NCBI GenBank assembly: GCA_937934595.1
Contig: CALGZA010000024.1
Location: 1 to 50,342, forward strand
Source: an uncultured Verrucomicrobiales bacterium
GTDB lineage: Bacteria; Verrucomicrobiota; Verrucomicrobiia; Verrucomicrobiales; Akkermansiaceae
Direction of reading: 5' to 3'
DNA: 50,342 bases
Below the pieces are notes generated by a model that was not told where the DNA came from, ran no database searches, and saw only the letters and a list, made by a program, of their open reading frames with translations. The position numbers and the translations under genes were made by a program. Shown in pieces: positions 19,115-28,300 of this stretch (the stretch's first letter is position 1; each line of letters starts with the position of its first letter).

Positions 19115-20149
19115 ATGCCAATCAAAACCATTGCACTCATAATCACTTGCATAGGCAACATGCTTTTAATGCAATCCACCATGGCCAAAATAGACTGGCG
19201 CATCGACCTACTTCAATCTCAAGGAATCCCCACCACCCCCGAATCACTTAAAAAAACAGCAACTAGCTCAGACACCAACACAAACCAACTAGACATCTAT
19301 TTCAAACAACTCGGATCTAAAACATTCAAACAAAGAGAACAAGCTCAACTGCTACTCACTGCTCAAGGCTCATCAATAACCAGCTACCTCCTAGCTAAAA
19401 TGCCTATTTCTAACCCTGAAATAAAAAGCAGGACAGACCAAATCCTCCAGCACCTAGAAGATCAAGATGAATCCATAAAAAACATCATGACTCAGATCGC
19501 TGCCAAATCACTTATCATCTCACCAAATGACAGATCTACAAATGGCCAGTTTTATGAATGGTTCGGAACCCAGTCTCAAGACTGCTCTAAAGGATACCGC
19601 CAATTCATTTACCAAGGACCAAAAGAAGCCAGATCATTCATAAAAAACAGCCAGCTCGTCATCTCCGGTCAGCGCCAAGGCGAACATGACCAAAGGATCA
19701 TACTCCAATCACATAAATGGCCTAACAGAAAAAAACACCCTCACCACATCATCGTAAATTGCTCACTAGGCACTACAACCAGAGCATCAAGCTACCACGT
19801 TGGTATCACTATCGGTAAAATCAAAGCTCTCATCCACCCAGGTCACCTCGGCGGTGCATTCAGATGTGAACAAATTAACACCAAAAAAGAAATCATCCAA
19901 AATTGTCAAATGGGATACACCCCCAGCATAAACCAACTTCATCATTTCCAACTCACTGCCAAGCATATCGAAAATGAAAAGGTCAAACTTTCCATTATCA
20001 TCAAATCAAAAAATAAAAAACGCTTTGAAAAAAATATTATACTCAATAAAAACGACATTGGTGACTTTAGCCAAATCAGCCTAGACCGCAGCGGCAAAGA
20101 AGGAGGTGACGCCTTCTTCGATAACCTGCGCATCCAAATCAAAAATTAA
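19115..20149 (+). CDS. Secreted unknown protein with lectin-like C-terminus
   Basis: I start this 344-residue protein at ATG 19115-19117 because it gives a signal peptide (MPIKTIALIITCIGNMLLMQ) and avoids overlap with the gene at 16501. The frame is open further upstream. Residues about 55-115 are helical and HEAT-like (FKQLGSKTFKQREQAQLLL, IKSRTDQILQHLEDQ). The second half is beta-rich, ending in GGDAFFDNLRIQI, which resembles concanavalin/LamG-like domains in verrucomicrobial secreted proteins. I cannot assign a function. Lying 82 bases after the membrane-fused gene on the same strand, it may be in the same transcript. No Shine-Dalgarno sequence. Confidence 0.7.
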   Translation: MPIKTIALIITCIGNMLLMQSTMAKIDWRIDLLQSQGIPTTPESLKKTATSSDTNTNQLDIYFKQLGSKTFKQREQAQLLLTAQGSSITSYLLAKMPISNPEIKSRTDQILQHLEDQDESIKNIMTQIAAKSLIISPNDRSTNGQFYEWFGTQSQDCSKGYRQFIYQGPKEARSFIKNSQLVISGQRQGEHDQRIILQSHKWPNRKKHPHHIIVNCSLGTTTRASSYHVGITIGKIKALIHPGHLGGAFRCEQINTKKEIIQNCQMGYTPSINQLHHFQLTAKHIENEKVKLSIIIKSKNKKRFEKNIILNKNDIGDFSQISLDRSGKEGGDAFFDNLRIQIKN

Positions 20150-20171
20150 GCTCAGCAAGACCCTTATACTA

Positions 20172-20211
20172 TTCTAATCTTCTAATCTGCTAATCTTCTG
20201 ATCTGCTGATC
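20172..20211. repeat. 8-bp tandem repeat, five units
   Basis: Five 8-base units follow one another: TTCTAATC twice, then TGCTAATC, TTCTGATC and TGCTGATC. The array lies 22 bases after the stop of the gene at 19115. The drift between units shows that it is old rather than freshly expanded. Confidence 0.85.
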
Positions 20212-20408
20212 TACACCCCTTAACCAGTGATACAAAAAAACAAGCAAAACCACTCCACCTCCTCGCTATATGTGAAAAATATGTACTATAACTCACAAGT
20301 TCCATTCAGCTTATTTCTTTTACGGAGTGGTATTATTACTCTAGTAGCACCCACACACTCATGATAGAAATCAGATAGAAAAGCCAAGCAACCCACGTAA
20401 CACCTCAC

Positions 20409-22103
20409 ATGAAACACACCATCAAAAATTTAATAACCATAGCAACCTGTATTACTATGAGCCTGCCATACCTTGCAGCCTCAGACACCTTCGAACCCTT
20501 CCCCAAACGACCCGAAAAAACAGTCACTAAACTAGAAATAGCCAATGTATTCAACGATGGAGCCATCCTTCAGCGCAATCAAAAAGTCCGCATCTGGGGC
20601 TGGGCTAAACCAGAAGCAGAAGTAATCGTAAAATTTGCTGAACAATCTATCAAATCAAAAGCTGACTCAAAAGGCGCATGGCAACTCCTGCTCAACCCCA
20701 TGAAAGCAAGCTTCGAGGAACGCACACTAAAAGTCACCTCAGCGAATGATACCCTAACTATAAATAACATCCTTGTCGGCGAAGTCTGGCTATGTGGTGG
20801 ACAAAGTAACATGGAGCGCAAATTATTCAGTAGCCTTAACGCTGACCTAGAACTTCTCTCAGGAGACTTCCCCGCAATACGCTTTCTCCGCATTCCCAAA
20901 AAAGCAAACACCTACCCACAAGCAGACTTCACCCCAGCCCAGAACGGACAAGAAGGGCACTGGAAAAAATGCCAAGGTACAGACCTAAGCCAATGCTCCG
21001 CAGTCGGATACTACTTTGCTAAACGCCTCCACCGCATACTAAAAGTCCCCGTCGGCCTCATCGACACCTCATGGGGTGGAACCATGGCCCAGCACTGGGC
21101 AGAACACGGAATGCTAAAAAAAATAGAGGATATGAAACCCTACTTCGCAGCAGCGGAAAGCGCACAAAAATCCTGGATCGACAACGGTAAAGAAAAAGGC
21201 GCCATCAGAGATCACAAAAAAGCCATCGCCCAGTGGCAAGAAAAAATCAAATCACTCAAACCCGGCCAACGTAGACCAGGTAAACCCAAAATCAAAACAG
21301 ACCCAGTAAACGCCCACCAACCTGCAGGCATGGTAAACGGCCTCATCGCCCCAATATCAGGATACTCCATAAACGGAATTCTATACTACCAAGGAGAAAA
21401 TAACTCCTTCGCTGACACCTGGAAACCATACAAAGAAACTCTAAAAAGCGTCATCAAAACATTCCGCAAATCATTCGGTAACCCTAACATCCCCTTCGGC
21501 ATCATACAGATCGCAGGTTGGTCTACACGTCGCACCATGGTATACGACATGAACCACCACTGTAACATTGTCCGTGAAATACAATTTGACACCTGGCGCA
21601 ACACCCCAAACACAGGACTAATCGTAAGCTTTGATACCAACAGCGATAGCAACATACACCCAAAACACAAAAGACCACTCGGAGAAAGAAGCGCAAGATG
21701 GGCACTCGCAGATGTATACAAAATAAAAGACTACCGCAACCAACCCATAAAATGGCGCGGCCCAGTCTACAAAAACATGGAAATCAAAGGAAACAAATGC
21801 ATCGTCAGCTTTGAAAAACTAGGATCCCAAGGATTAAAATTAAACAAAAGCGTCGACGTCGGATTCTACATCGCCGGCGAAGACAAAGTCTTCCACCATG
21901 CCAAAGCTTCTGCTAGCCGTGGCAAAGTAACCATCTGGAGTGATGCAGTTCAAAAACCAGTTGCAGTCAGATACGCATCATCAAACCTCCCCATAGGCGG
22001 CCTCATCAACGGCAATGAAATACCAGCATATCCATTCAGAAGCGATAACTGGCCCATTAAACCTCACCGCTCTAAATTAGAATACCTCAGACATACCAAC
22101 TAA
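20409..22103 (+). CDS. Secreted sialate O-acetylesterase
   Basis: This 564-residue protein has the full two-part layout of sialate 9-O-acetylesterases. After the signal peptide (about 1-24) comes a beta-sandwich (VFNDGAILQRNQKVRIWGWA), then the SGNH/SASA core with GEVWLCGGQSNME (Ser133). DTSWGGTMAQHW (a substrate-binding block), ILYYQGENNS and the catalytic His segment NIHPKHKRPLGERSARWAL follow. All expected catalytic blocks are present, so it is probably active; it would remove O-acetyl groups from sialic acids or other acetylated sugars. An extra ~45-residue helical insert rich in Lys lies near 255-300. It is upstream of the cyclophilin gene by 41 bases on the same strand. No Shine-Dalgarno sequence. 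Confidence 0.9.
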   Translation: MKHTIKNLITIATCITMSLPYLAASDTFEPFPKRPEKTVTKLEIANVFNDGAILQRNQKVRIWGWAKPEAEVIVKFAEQSIKSKADSKGAWQLLLNPMKASFEERTLKVTSANDTLTINNILVGEVWLCGGQSNMERKLFSSLNADLELLSGDFPAIRFLRIPKKANTYPQADFTPAQNGQEGHWKKCQGTDLSQCSAVGYYFAKRLHRILKVPVGLIDTSWGGTMAQHWAEHGMLKKIEDMKPYFAAAESAQKSWIDNGKEKGAIRDHKKAIAQWQEKIKSLKPGQRRPGKPKIKTDPVNAHQPAGMVNGLIAPISGYSINGILYYQGENNSFADTWKPYKETLKSVIKTFRKSFGNPNIPFGIIQIAGWSTRRTMVYDMNHHCNIVREIQFDTWRNTPNTGLIVSFDTNSDSNIHPKHKRPLGERSARWALADVYKIKDYRNQPIKWRGPVYKNMEIKGNKCIVSFEKLGSQGLKLNKSVDVGFYIAGEDKVFHHAKASASRGKVTIWSDAVQKPVAVRYASSNLPIGGLINGNEIPAYPFRSDNWPIKPHRSKLEYLRHTN

Positions 22104-22144
22104 TTATCAACTCAACCAGAAGAACCATCAGCCACAAAAAAATC

Positions 22145-22966
22145 ATGAAAAAACTTTTTCTAACCATACTCGCAGCCATCACCCCCATCATCACATCAGC
22201 AGAGTCTAAAAACCCCATCGTGAGCATGAAAACCTCTCACGGAGAAATAACCATAGAGCTCCTACAAAAATCAGCCCCTAAAACCGTAAAAAACTTCATC
22301 GATCTAGCACAAGGAACCAAGGAATTCACAGACGCACTAGGCCAGAAAATCAAAAAACCATTCTATGATGGACTCACATTCCATCGCGTCATAGACGGAT
22401 TCATGATCCAAGGGGGATGCCCAGTCGGCAACGGCAGCGGTAATCCAGGATACAAATTCAGTGATGAAATAAATGCCAACAGCCTCGGTCTAGATAAAGC
22501 CAAAGTCATCCACCCAGAAAAAGGCATGCACGAATACCTCAGAGTCTACCCACCACAAAAGATCCAGCAAATGATCGTTCAGCCCATATTCAAAAAACTT
22601 GGCATCACCACACAACAACAGCTAGACCAAAAACAAAATCAAATCCAAGCCGAACACCAAAAAATCATCAAAACCCTTACCCTAAAAAACCTCTACGAAG
22701 GAATAGGATACAAATACAATGACAAACTAAAATCATTCCCAATGAAGACAGGATTCCTAGCAATGGCAAACTCAGGACCGAACTCCAACGGATGCCAATT
22801 CTACATCAACCTGGTTGATAACAACTACCTCGACGGCAAACACACCGTATTCGGAAAAGTAATCAAAGGAATCGAAGTAGTTCAAAAAATAGCTAAAGTA
22901 AAAACAGGATCCAGAAGCAAACCACTTACACCAGTTAAAATCATATCCATCAGACTCAAAAAATAA
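22145..22966 (+). CDS. Exported cyclophilin-type peptidyl-prolyl isomerase with insertion
   Basis: This 273-residue protein has a signal peptide (about 1-19) and a cyclophilin domain. Catalytic and binding blocks are intact: TFHRVIDGFMIQGG (78-91), NSNGCQFYINLVD (213-225) and HTVFGKVIKG (233-242). Ordinary bacterial cyclophilins are about 160-190 residues. Here about 85 residues (roughly 112-197), charged, helical and rich in Gln and Lys (QQQLDQKQNQIQAEHQK), are inserted between the two halves of the fold. It would assist folding of exported proteins. It follows the esterase at 20409 by 41 bases and is probably co-transcribed. Confidence 0.88.
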   Translation: MKKLFLTILAAITPIITSAESKNPIVSMKTSHGEITIELLQKSAPKTVKNFIDLAQGTKEFTDALGQKIKKPFYDGLTFHRVIDGFMIQGGCPVGNGSGNPGYKFSDEINANSLGLDKAKVIHPEKGMHEYLRVYPPQKIQQMIVQPIFKKLGITTQQQLDQKQNQIQAEHQKIIKTLTLKNLYEGIGYKYNDKLKSFPMKTGFLAMANSGPNSNGCQFYINLVDNNYLDGKHTVFGKVIKGIEVVQKIAKVKTGSRSKPLTPVKIISIRLKK

Positions 22967-23006
22967 CAAATAATAATAACCTAACCTCCCTCTATCCCAA
23001 CAAAAA

Positions 23007-23690
23007 CTAAACCTCATCCCATAACCGAAAACCTCCCACAAAAGCAGCAGAATTATCCACCACCCTCGCTCCCCTAGGAAAAGGATCCAAATCAACAGCA
23101 TTACCACCACCAATCACTAAGTCATCCGCACAAAAAGCATGACGAAGTAACTTGATTATCCGAAAAGAATGCTTCAGCCACCCCTCATCTCCTAGACGCT
23201 CACGCCCATCTTTCCCCACATAATCCTCCAGCGTCTTATTAGCCTTCCTATAAGGCAAATGCCCAGCCTCCATTGGTACCATCGTACCATTCACCACCAG
23301 CGCCGTCCCCAAGCCCGTCCCAAAACCTAAAAACAACATCGTCCCACCCTCATAGCACCCATATGCCTGCAGCGCCGCATCATTCACCAACTTAACAGGA
23401 CAACCAAAAGCCTCCTCAAAATCATATCCTACCCAGCCCTTCCCCAAATTCACCGGCTCCTTCTGTATGCGCTCACCCTTCACCACACAAGGAACCCCTA
23501 ATGAAATAACATCATAATCCCATCCAGCAGCAACAGCAGCGGCCATCACCTCCTCAACCATCTCCTCAGCACGCATCTCCTTACCAGAAGGTATCTTAAT
23601 GCGTGAGTCAGCACCAGTAGCTAGCATCTTGACATTAGTCCCACCAACATCAATCACCAAAACATTCTTCTCCTTCTTCTTTGCTACCAT
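23007..23690 (-). CDS. ROK-family sugar kinase (polyphosphate glucokinase-like)
   Basis: This 227-residue protein has the ASKHA kinase fold. The phosphate loop is DVGGTNVK (14-21), the catalytic Asp is in KLVNDAALQAYG (Asp104), a second glycine-rich loop is LGFGTGLGTALV (121-132) and EAGHLPY follows (141-147). The compact size and lack of the ROK zinc motif fit the PpgK/strictly polyphosphate- or ATP-dependent glucokinase branch; which phosphoryl donor is used cannot be read from the sequence. It phosphorylates a hexose, probably glucose. The stop of prfC's promoter-side neighbour is 81 bases away on the same strand, so it may be expressed with prfC. No Shine-Dalgarno sequence precedes the ATG. 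Confidence 0.82.
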   Translation of the reverse strand: MVAKKKEKNVLVIDVGGTNVKMLATGADSRIKIPSGKEMRAEEMVEEVMAAAVAAGWDYDVISLGVPCVVKGERIQKEPVNLGKGWVGYDFEEAFGCPVKLVNDAALQAYGCYEGGTMLFLGFGTGLGTALVVNGTMVPMEAGHLPYRKANKTLEDYVGKDGRERLGDEGWLKHSFRIIKLLRHAFCADDLVIGGGNAVDLDPFPRGARVVDNSAAFVGGFRLWDEV

Positions 23691-23771
23691 GTTTTAAATC
23701 ATATTGCCATCAACCTCAGAAAAACAATTCAATTATAAAATAATATCCCCTCCCATCTAACTCTAGACTAA

Positions 23772-25409
23772 CTAAATAGTCGCATGATCTCGAAACACAA
23801 GATGCTCATTTCGCTCCTGAAGTATCCCTACTAAATACTTCGCAGTTAACAAAACAACCCAGTTCCCATCCTGATCTTGAGCCACTGCACTCCCAGATGG
23901 AAGCTGCACAGCAGGCGGCTCAGATGACTTCCTAGAACGGTCAGCTTCTACCTCATCAAACCACTGCACCACCGACCATGGCGGACTATCCAGCCGAGTT
24001 TCCACATTATACTCAGAAACCAAACGCGCCTGTAATACTTCAAACTGCAAAGGCCCCACCGCTCCTAACATAGGAATCGCCTGCGAGCTTCCATACACCC
24101 TATAAGACTGTGCCACACCCTCTTTTAACAACTGCTCCATCCCTGAACGATAACGCTTAACATTAGCCGTATCGCTATTCACTATATAAGCAAAACACTC
24201 AGGTGTAAAACGTGGCATCTCATTATAAACCACCTTCGGATCACTCGTCAAAGTATCTCCTATCAAAAAATTATAATTCCCCACCAAAGCCAATATATCA
24301 CCAGCATACGCTGTATCCAAAGTCTCCCTATCCTGCCCAAACAACTTCTGTGCATTCGCCAACCTTACCTTCTTTCCAGAACGCTGATCCAATACCTGCA
24401 TATCCCTCTCAAAAACACCAGATACTATCCTAACAAAAACAGCCCTATCACGGTGCCTAGGATTCATATTCGCCTGAATCTTAAAAACAAACCCAGAAAA
24501 ATTATCAGTATCAGGACTCACCAGCTCACCATCACTCACTCGCCCAATAGGACATGGCGCCATCTCCAAAAAACTCTCCAACATATTCTGAACCCCAAAG
24601 TTATTCATCGCACTACCAAAATAAATCGGCATCTGCTCCCCAGCAAGCACCCGCTCTACACTCAAAGGCTCAGTCAAACCATCCAGCATCTCCACCTCCT
24701 GAGTCACTGACTCATACAGCTCATAATCCAAAGCCTCTCGCACCCTATCATCCTCTATACCTGCCACCTCCAAAGGCGCCTTAAAAGCACCATGCGAGGT
24801 CTTCTCAAATAAATTAACCTCCCCCTTACTCCTATCATACACCCCCCTAAAACGCGGCCCATCACCCAGCGGCCAGTTCACAGGAGCAGGTGCCAACTTC
24901 AAAACATTCTCCAACTCATCAATTAACTCCAAAGGCGGCCGTGACGGCCGATCCATCTTATTAATAAAAACAAATATAGGAACCCCTCGCCTACGGCAAA
25001 CCTCAAACAACTTCAACGTCTGCGCCTCTATTCCCTTACCCGCATCGATAACCATCACAGCAGCATCCACCGCAGACAGCACCCTATACGTATCCTCAGA
25101 AAAATCATGGTGACCAGGTGTATCCAGCAAGTTCACACAGCAGTCCTTATACTCAAACTGCAACACAGTCGAAGACACAGATATCCCTCTCTCCTTCTCC
25201 ATCGCCATCCAGTCACTTGAAGTGGACTGCTGCTCCTTCTTAGAAGTTACACTTCCAGCCAAACCTATCGCACCTCCATAAAGCAATAACTTCTCAGTCA
25301 ATGTCGTCTTACCCGCATCAGGATGTGAAATAATAGCGAAAGTCCTACGGCGTTTAATTTCGCGAGAAGCTGCGGCCGGTACCGTTTTAGTTGTAGCTGG
25401 AATAGTCAA
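23772..25409 (-). CDS. prfC: Peptide chain release factor 3
   Basis: This 545-residue translational GTPase removes RF1/RF2 from the ribosome after termination. The P-loop is HPDAGKTT (29-36), switch II is DTPGHHDF (96-103) and the base-specificity motif is NKMD (150-153). The downstream RF3-type domains (GPLQFEVLQARLVSEYNVE) are complete and distinguish it from EF-G. The start is TTG (25407-25409), as no ATG precedes the GTPase core. An Ala/Thr-rich leader of about 15 residues is unusual but harmless. Its length fits the family. It is upstream of the ROK kinase on the same strand. Confidence 0.96.
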   Translation of the reverse strand: MTIPATTKTVPAAASREIKRRRTFAIISHPDAGKTTLTEKLLLYGGAIGLAGSVTSKKEQQSTSSDWMAMEKERGISVSSTVLQFEYKDCCVNLLDTPGHHDFSEDTYRVLSAVDAAVMVIDAGKGIEAQTLKLFEVCRRRGVPIFVFINKMDRPSRPPLELIDELENVLKLAPAPVNWPLGDGPRFRGVYDRSKGEVNLFEKTSHGAFKAPLEVAGIEDDRVREALDYELYESVTQEVEMLDGLTEPLSVERVLAGEQMPIYFGSAMNNFGVQNMLESFLEMAPCPIGRVSDGELVSPDTDNFSGFVFKIQANMNPRHRDRAVFVRIVSGVFERDMQVLDQRSGKKVRLANAQKLFGQDRETLDTAYAGDILALVGNYNFLIGDTLTSDPKVVYNEMPRFTPECFAYIVNSDTANVKRYRSGMEQLLKEGVAQSYRVYGSSQAIPMLGAVGPLQFEVLQARLVSEYNVETRLDSPPWSVVQWFDEVEADRSRKSSEPPAVQLPSGSAVAQDQDGNWVVLLTAKYLVGILQERNEHLVFRDHATI

Positions 25410-25654
25410 AGCAAATCACTGATAACTCGAACTCTCAAAATTTGCAACCATTCCTAGCTAACGAGTAATTCCAATATCAATCACAACCACAACTCATACA
25501 CCTACAATAACAGCATTAGAACCTTAAAAATCTCGACACCTATACACAAGCCCACTACAAAACCCCTCCAGAATTATAATATTCAGTGTCGTTAGCTTCT
25601 GCATAGCATAATCAAGCCATCAGAAAAGAAGGCATCTAGAACCTATATAAAATC

Positions 25655-26938
25655 ATGAAACAAAAATATCTAACTATCATTCCAGCCATATTGGCTATGG
25701 CCCCTATGCACGCTTCAGCTCAGATCACACTCGAGCCATCTCTCACCAAAGTCGCACAGAAAGTTGACACAGACGGAACATACCTCCAACTCAACAAATT
25801 CGATGGCGACATCAAAGCACTCACCGAATACGGTGAACTAGGACTCGATATCGCTAAACAACACATTAAAGAGATCCCAGCAGACACATCCATCGCTAAA
25901 CTCTCTAAACTCATCGGTATCGACGCCATGAAAGCATCCGCAATGAGCTCAAAAAAAGAAGCAGGAGCTTGGAATAACAAAGCATACATCTACACCGGCG
26001 GAAGCAATGCAGGCATACTCTCAATGTATGGTAAAACAAATGCAGACTACATAGTCACAGGCTTCGCCCCAGAAACCACAGACATAGCCATCCAGCTCAC
26101 TCTAGACCTACGTAAAGCAGAAGAAATCATCTCAGGATTCGGTGCCGCATTCGGACAGACAGCGGATATCAACCAAGTCATGGACAAAAAACTACCCATG
26201 CTCGGAAACAAAACCGCGTTCGAGCTCATCTCCAAGCTCAACTTCAACGTAAACATCGCTCTCGATATCAACTCAGATAAGCGCCTCCCCATACCAATGC
26301 CCGTCGAAGGGTTCGCAGCACCCAGCACTGACATCCTAGTCCGTATTGACGGAATAGCATGGGCATGGGACTTATTTGGTGACAAGCTCATCTCGCAAAC
26401 CGGCCTACCCTGGAAAAAAAGCAAAAAAAAGACATCCATCACATACACATTACCAGCAGAAATGAAAGACGCTCTCATGGGCTACAACCCAGTAATTCGT
26501 GTCGATAAAACAAAAAACCATATCTGGATATCTTCCAAAGTCGCTACCGTCAAAGACGCACTAAACCCTAATAACAAAAAGCTCAAAGACAATGCCAACT
26601 TCAAAAACACAATGTCCAGCCTCCCCAGCAAAGGAAACTCACTCATCTACATATCAAAAGACATACTAGATGAACTCGTAAACCAATACAAACAAGCCGG
26701 CAAAAAAGGCCTCCTCGATGACCCAGACTTCAAAAAAGCAAAACCACTTGTCGACAGACTCATCAAAGACCTAACATCACCAGATTCCGGCATAGCCATG
26801 ACACTATCAAAAGACGACCTAGGAATCCTCTCAGTCATCAGAGCCCCATTCCCTACCAAAAACTACCTAAACCAACTATCACCAATGATCAGCCAAGCAA
26901 TTACATCTGCTTTATTGCTCAAAGGCATAGAAAACTAA
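25655..26938 (+). CDS. Secreted unknown protein
   Basis: This 427-residue protein has a signal peptide ending near AHASA (about residue 22) and no family I recognise. It contains alternating helical and beta segments with repeated aspartate-rich turns (NKFDGDIKALTEYGELGLD, LTLDLRKAEEIISGFGAAFG, LDINSDKRLPIPMP). A central Lys-rich patch (WKKSKKKTSITY) is also present. There is no transmembrane segment after the signal. The pattern is reminiscent of verrucomicrobial exported DUF3352-like proteins, but that is a guess. It is monocistronic by spacing (245 bases from prfC, 124 bases to yehS). Codons end in C/A as in core genes. No Shine-Dalgarno sequence. Confidence 0.65.
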   Translation: MKQKYLTIIPAILAMAPMHASAQITLEPSLTKVAQKVDTDGTYLQLNKFDGDIKALTEYGELGLDIAKQHIKEIPADTSIAKLSKLIGIDAMKASAMSSKKEAGAWNNKAYIYTGGSNAGILSMYGKTNADYIVTGFAPETTDIAIQLTLDLRKAEEIISGFGAAFGQTADINQVMDKKLPMLGNKTAFELISKLNFNVNIALDINSDKRLPIPMPVEGFAAPSTDILVRIDGIAWAWDLFGDKLISQTGLPWKKSKKKTSITYTLPAEMKDALMGYNPVIRVDKTKNHIWISSKVATVKDALNPNNKKLKDNANFKNTMSSLPSKGNSLIYISKDILDELVNQYKQAGKKGLLDDPDFKKAKPLVDRLIKDLTSPDSGIAMTLSKDDLGILSVIRAPFPTKNYLNQLSPMISQAITSALLLKGIEN

Positions 26939-27062
26939 TATCAACAGGCTTGTAGCTGAAGCCATAGAAAAAGCACGGCGCTAACTCAAAACCTTAAATA
27001 TAAACAAACAGAATCACCCTCCTTCATCACCAAAATACGATGAAAGAGAACTCCAAACACAC

Positions 27063-27512
27063 ATGACCAATAACGATATCCTGAGACGCCTACGCTACGC
27101 ACTTAACTACACCAACCTCGACGTAGCAAAAGCTATCAACCACATCGAAACCGGAACACCTCACTCCCAAGTTGGCAAGTGGATACAACCCGATAACCCA
27201 GAACCACTCTCTGACTCCATACTCTGCAAGTTCCTAGATGGCCTCATCATCGAAAAAAGAGGCCCTCACCCAGACGGTTCCAAGCCAGAGCCAATGGAAC
27301 CACTCTCTAGAAACGAGATCCTAAAAAAACTCAGAATAGCACTCTCACTGCGAGATGAAGGCATGATAGAGGTCTTCAAAAAAGCAGACTTCATCGTCAC
27401 CAAGTCAGAACTCGGCTCCTTCTTCCGCAAACCAGAACAACGTAACTTCACAGAATGCCCAGAACAAGTCCTGCGTAAATTCATCCACGGACTTGGCCAA
27501 GACCTCAGCTAA
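27063..27512 (+). CDS. yehS: YehS/DUF1456 family protein
   Basis: This 149-residue protein consists of two DUF1456 repeats. NNDILRRLRYALNYTN (3-18) is repeated as RNEILKKLRIALSLRD (83-98), and each repeat ends in a helix with FLDGLIIEKRG or FIHGLGQDL. The family is widespread, and its function is unknown. Length is normal. Its stop is 16 bases before the exonuclease gene, so both are probably on one transcript. No Shine-Dalgarno sequence. Confidence 0.9.
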   Translation: MTNNDILRRLRYALNYTNLDVAKAINHIETGTPHSQVGKWIQPDNPEPLSDSILCKFLDGLIIEKRGPHPDGSKPEPMEPLSRNEILKKLRIALSLRDEGMIEVFKKADFIVTKSELGSFFRKPEQRNFTECPEQVLRKFIHGLGQDLS

Positions 27513-27527
27513 ACACTCACTAAAATA

Positions 27528-28154
27528 ATGGATACTCCCAAAAAAACAAAACCATTAACTGCCCCTACTAAAGCAGAAACTTCCCTCCTACCTCTATTCC
27601 AAGGCCTCACACTTGACCAAATAGAAACACCCACCTCACAGGCCGACTGCCAAAAAGCCATCGAAGAAATCGCCCAAGCCAAAATCTGCGGGTTCGACAC
27701 AGAGGCAAAACCAACCTTCCGCAAAGGCCAAATAAGCGATGGCCCACACGTCGTCCAGTATGCACTCACAAATAAAGCATTCATCTTCCAGCTCCACCAC
27801 CCAGAATGCCTCAAAACAGCCGCCAAAATCATCGAATCTAAAGAAATCCTAAAAGTAGGCTTCGGGCTAAACAACGACCATAAACAAATCCGCCACAAGT
27901 TCAAAACCAATCTCAACCACACCCTTGACCTTGACCAAACCTTCAAAAATATCGGATACCGCGGCCAAATCGGCGTCCGCGGAGCCATCGGCGTCCTCCT
28001 AAACCAGTGCTTTAAAAAATCTAAATCCACCACCACCAGCAACTGGGCAGCAAAAATACTCTCAACGCGCCAACTCATCTACGCAGCAGATGACGCATAC
28101 GCAGCACTAAAAGTAATGGAAGCACTCCAGCTAAACGGCCACATCAAACCCTAG
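27528..28154 (+). CDS. 3'-5' exonuclease, DEDDy type (RNase D-like)
   Basis: This 208-residue single-domain nuclease has the DEDDy metal-binding residues: FDTEAK (Asp57, Glu59), GLNNDHKQI (Asp117) and the final YAADDAYAALKVM block (Tyr185 and Asp189). It is close to stand-alone 3'-5' exonucleases of the RNase D/WRN type. It lacks an HRDC domain, so it is not full-length RNase D. It would trim DNA or RNA 3' ends in the cytoplasm. It is the second gene after yehS with a 16-base gap. A Ser/Thr/Lys-rich loop (KKSKSTTTSN) precedes the last motif. Confidence 0.87.
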   Translation: MDTPKKTKPLTAPTKAETSLLPLFQGLTLDQIETPTSQADCQKAIEEIAQAKICGFDTEAKPTFRKGQISDGPHVVQYALTNKAFIFQLHHPECLKTAAKIIESKEILKVGFGLNNDHKQIRHKFKTNLNHTLDLDQTFKNIGYRGQIGVRGAIGVLLNQCFKKSKSTTTSNWAAKILSTRQLIYAADDAYAALKVMEALQLNGHIKP

Positions 28155-28170
28155 CCCCCAAAATCAAAAG

Positions 28171-28195
28171 CCTCCCACCCCCTCCCACCCCCTCC
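28171..28195. repeat. Short C-rich tandem repeat
   Basis: CCTCCCACCC occurs twice in direct tandem and is followed by a partial third unit (CCTCC). It lies just after the stop of the exonuclease gene. Confidence 0.8.
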
Positions 28196-28300
28196 AAATC
28201 TATCTAAGATTTTTCTTGGTCCAGATGCGTTTATCCATATACTAACAAAGATTTAAAAAAAATCTAAACCCACGCCCCCCAAAAAAAACGCAAACATCAT

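Noticed and set aside
28171-28195. C-rich tandem repeat considered as the start of a CRISPR array
   Set aside because: The units are contiguous, without spacers, and only 2.5 copies.
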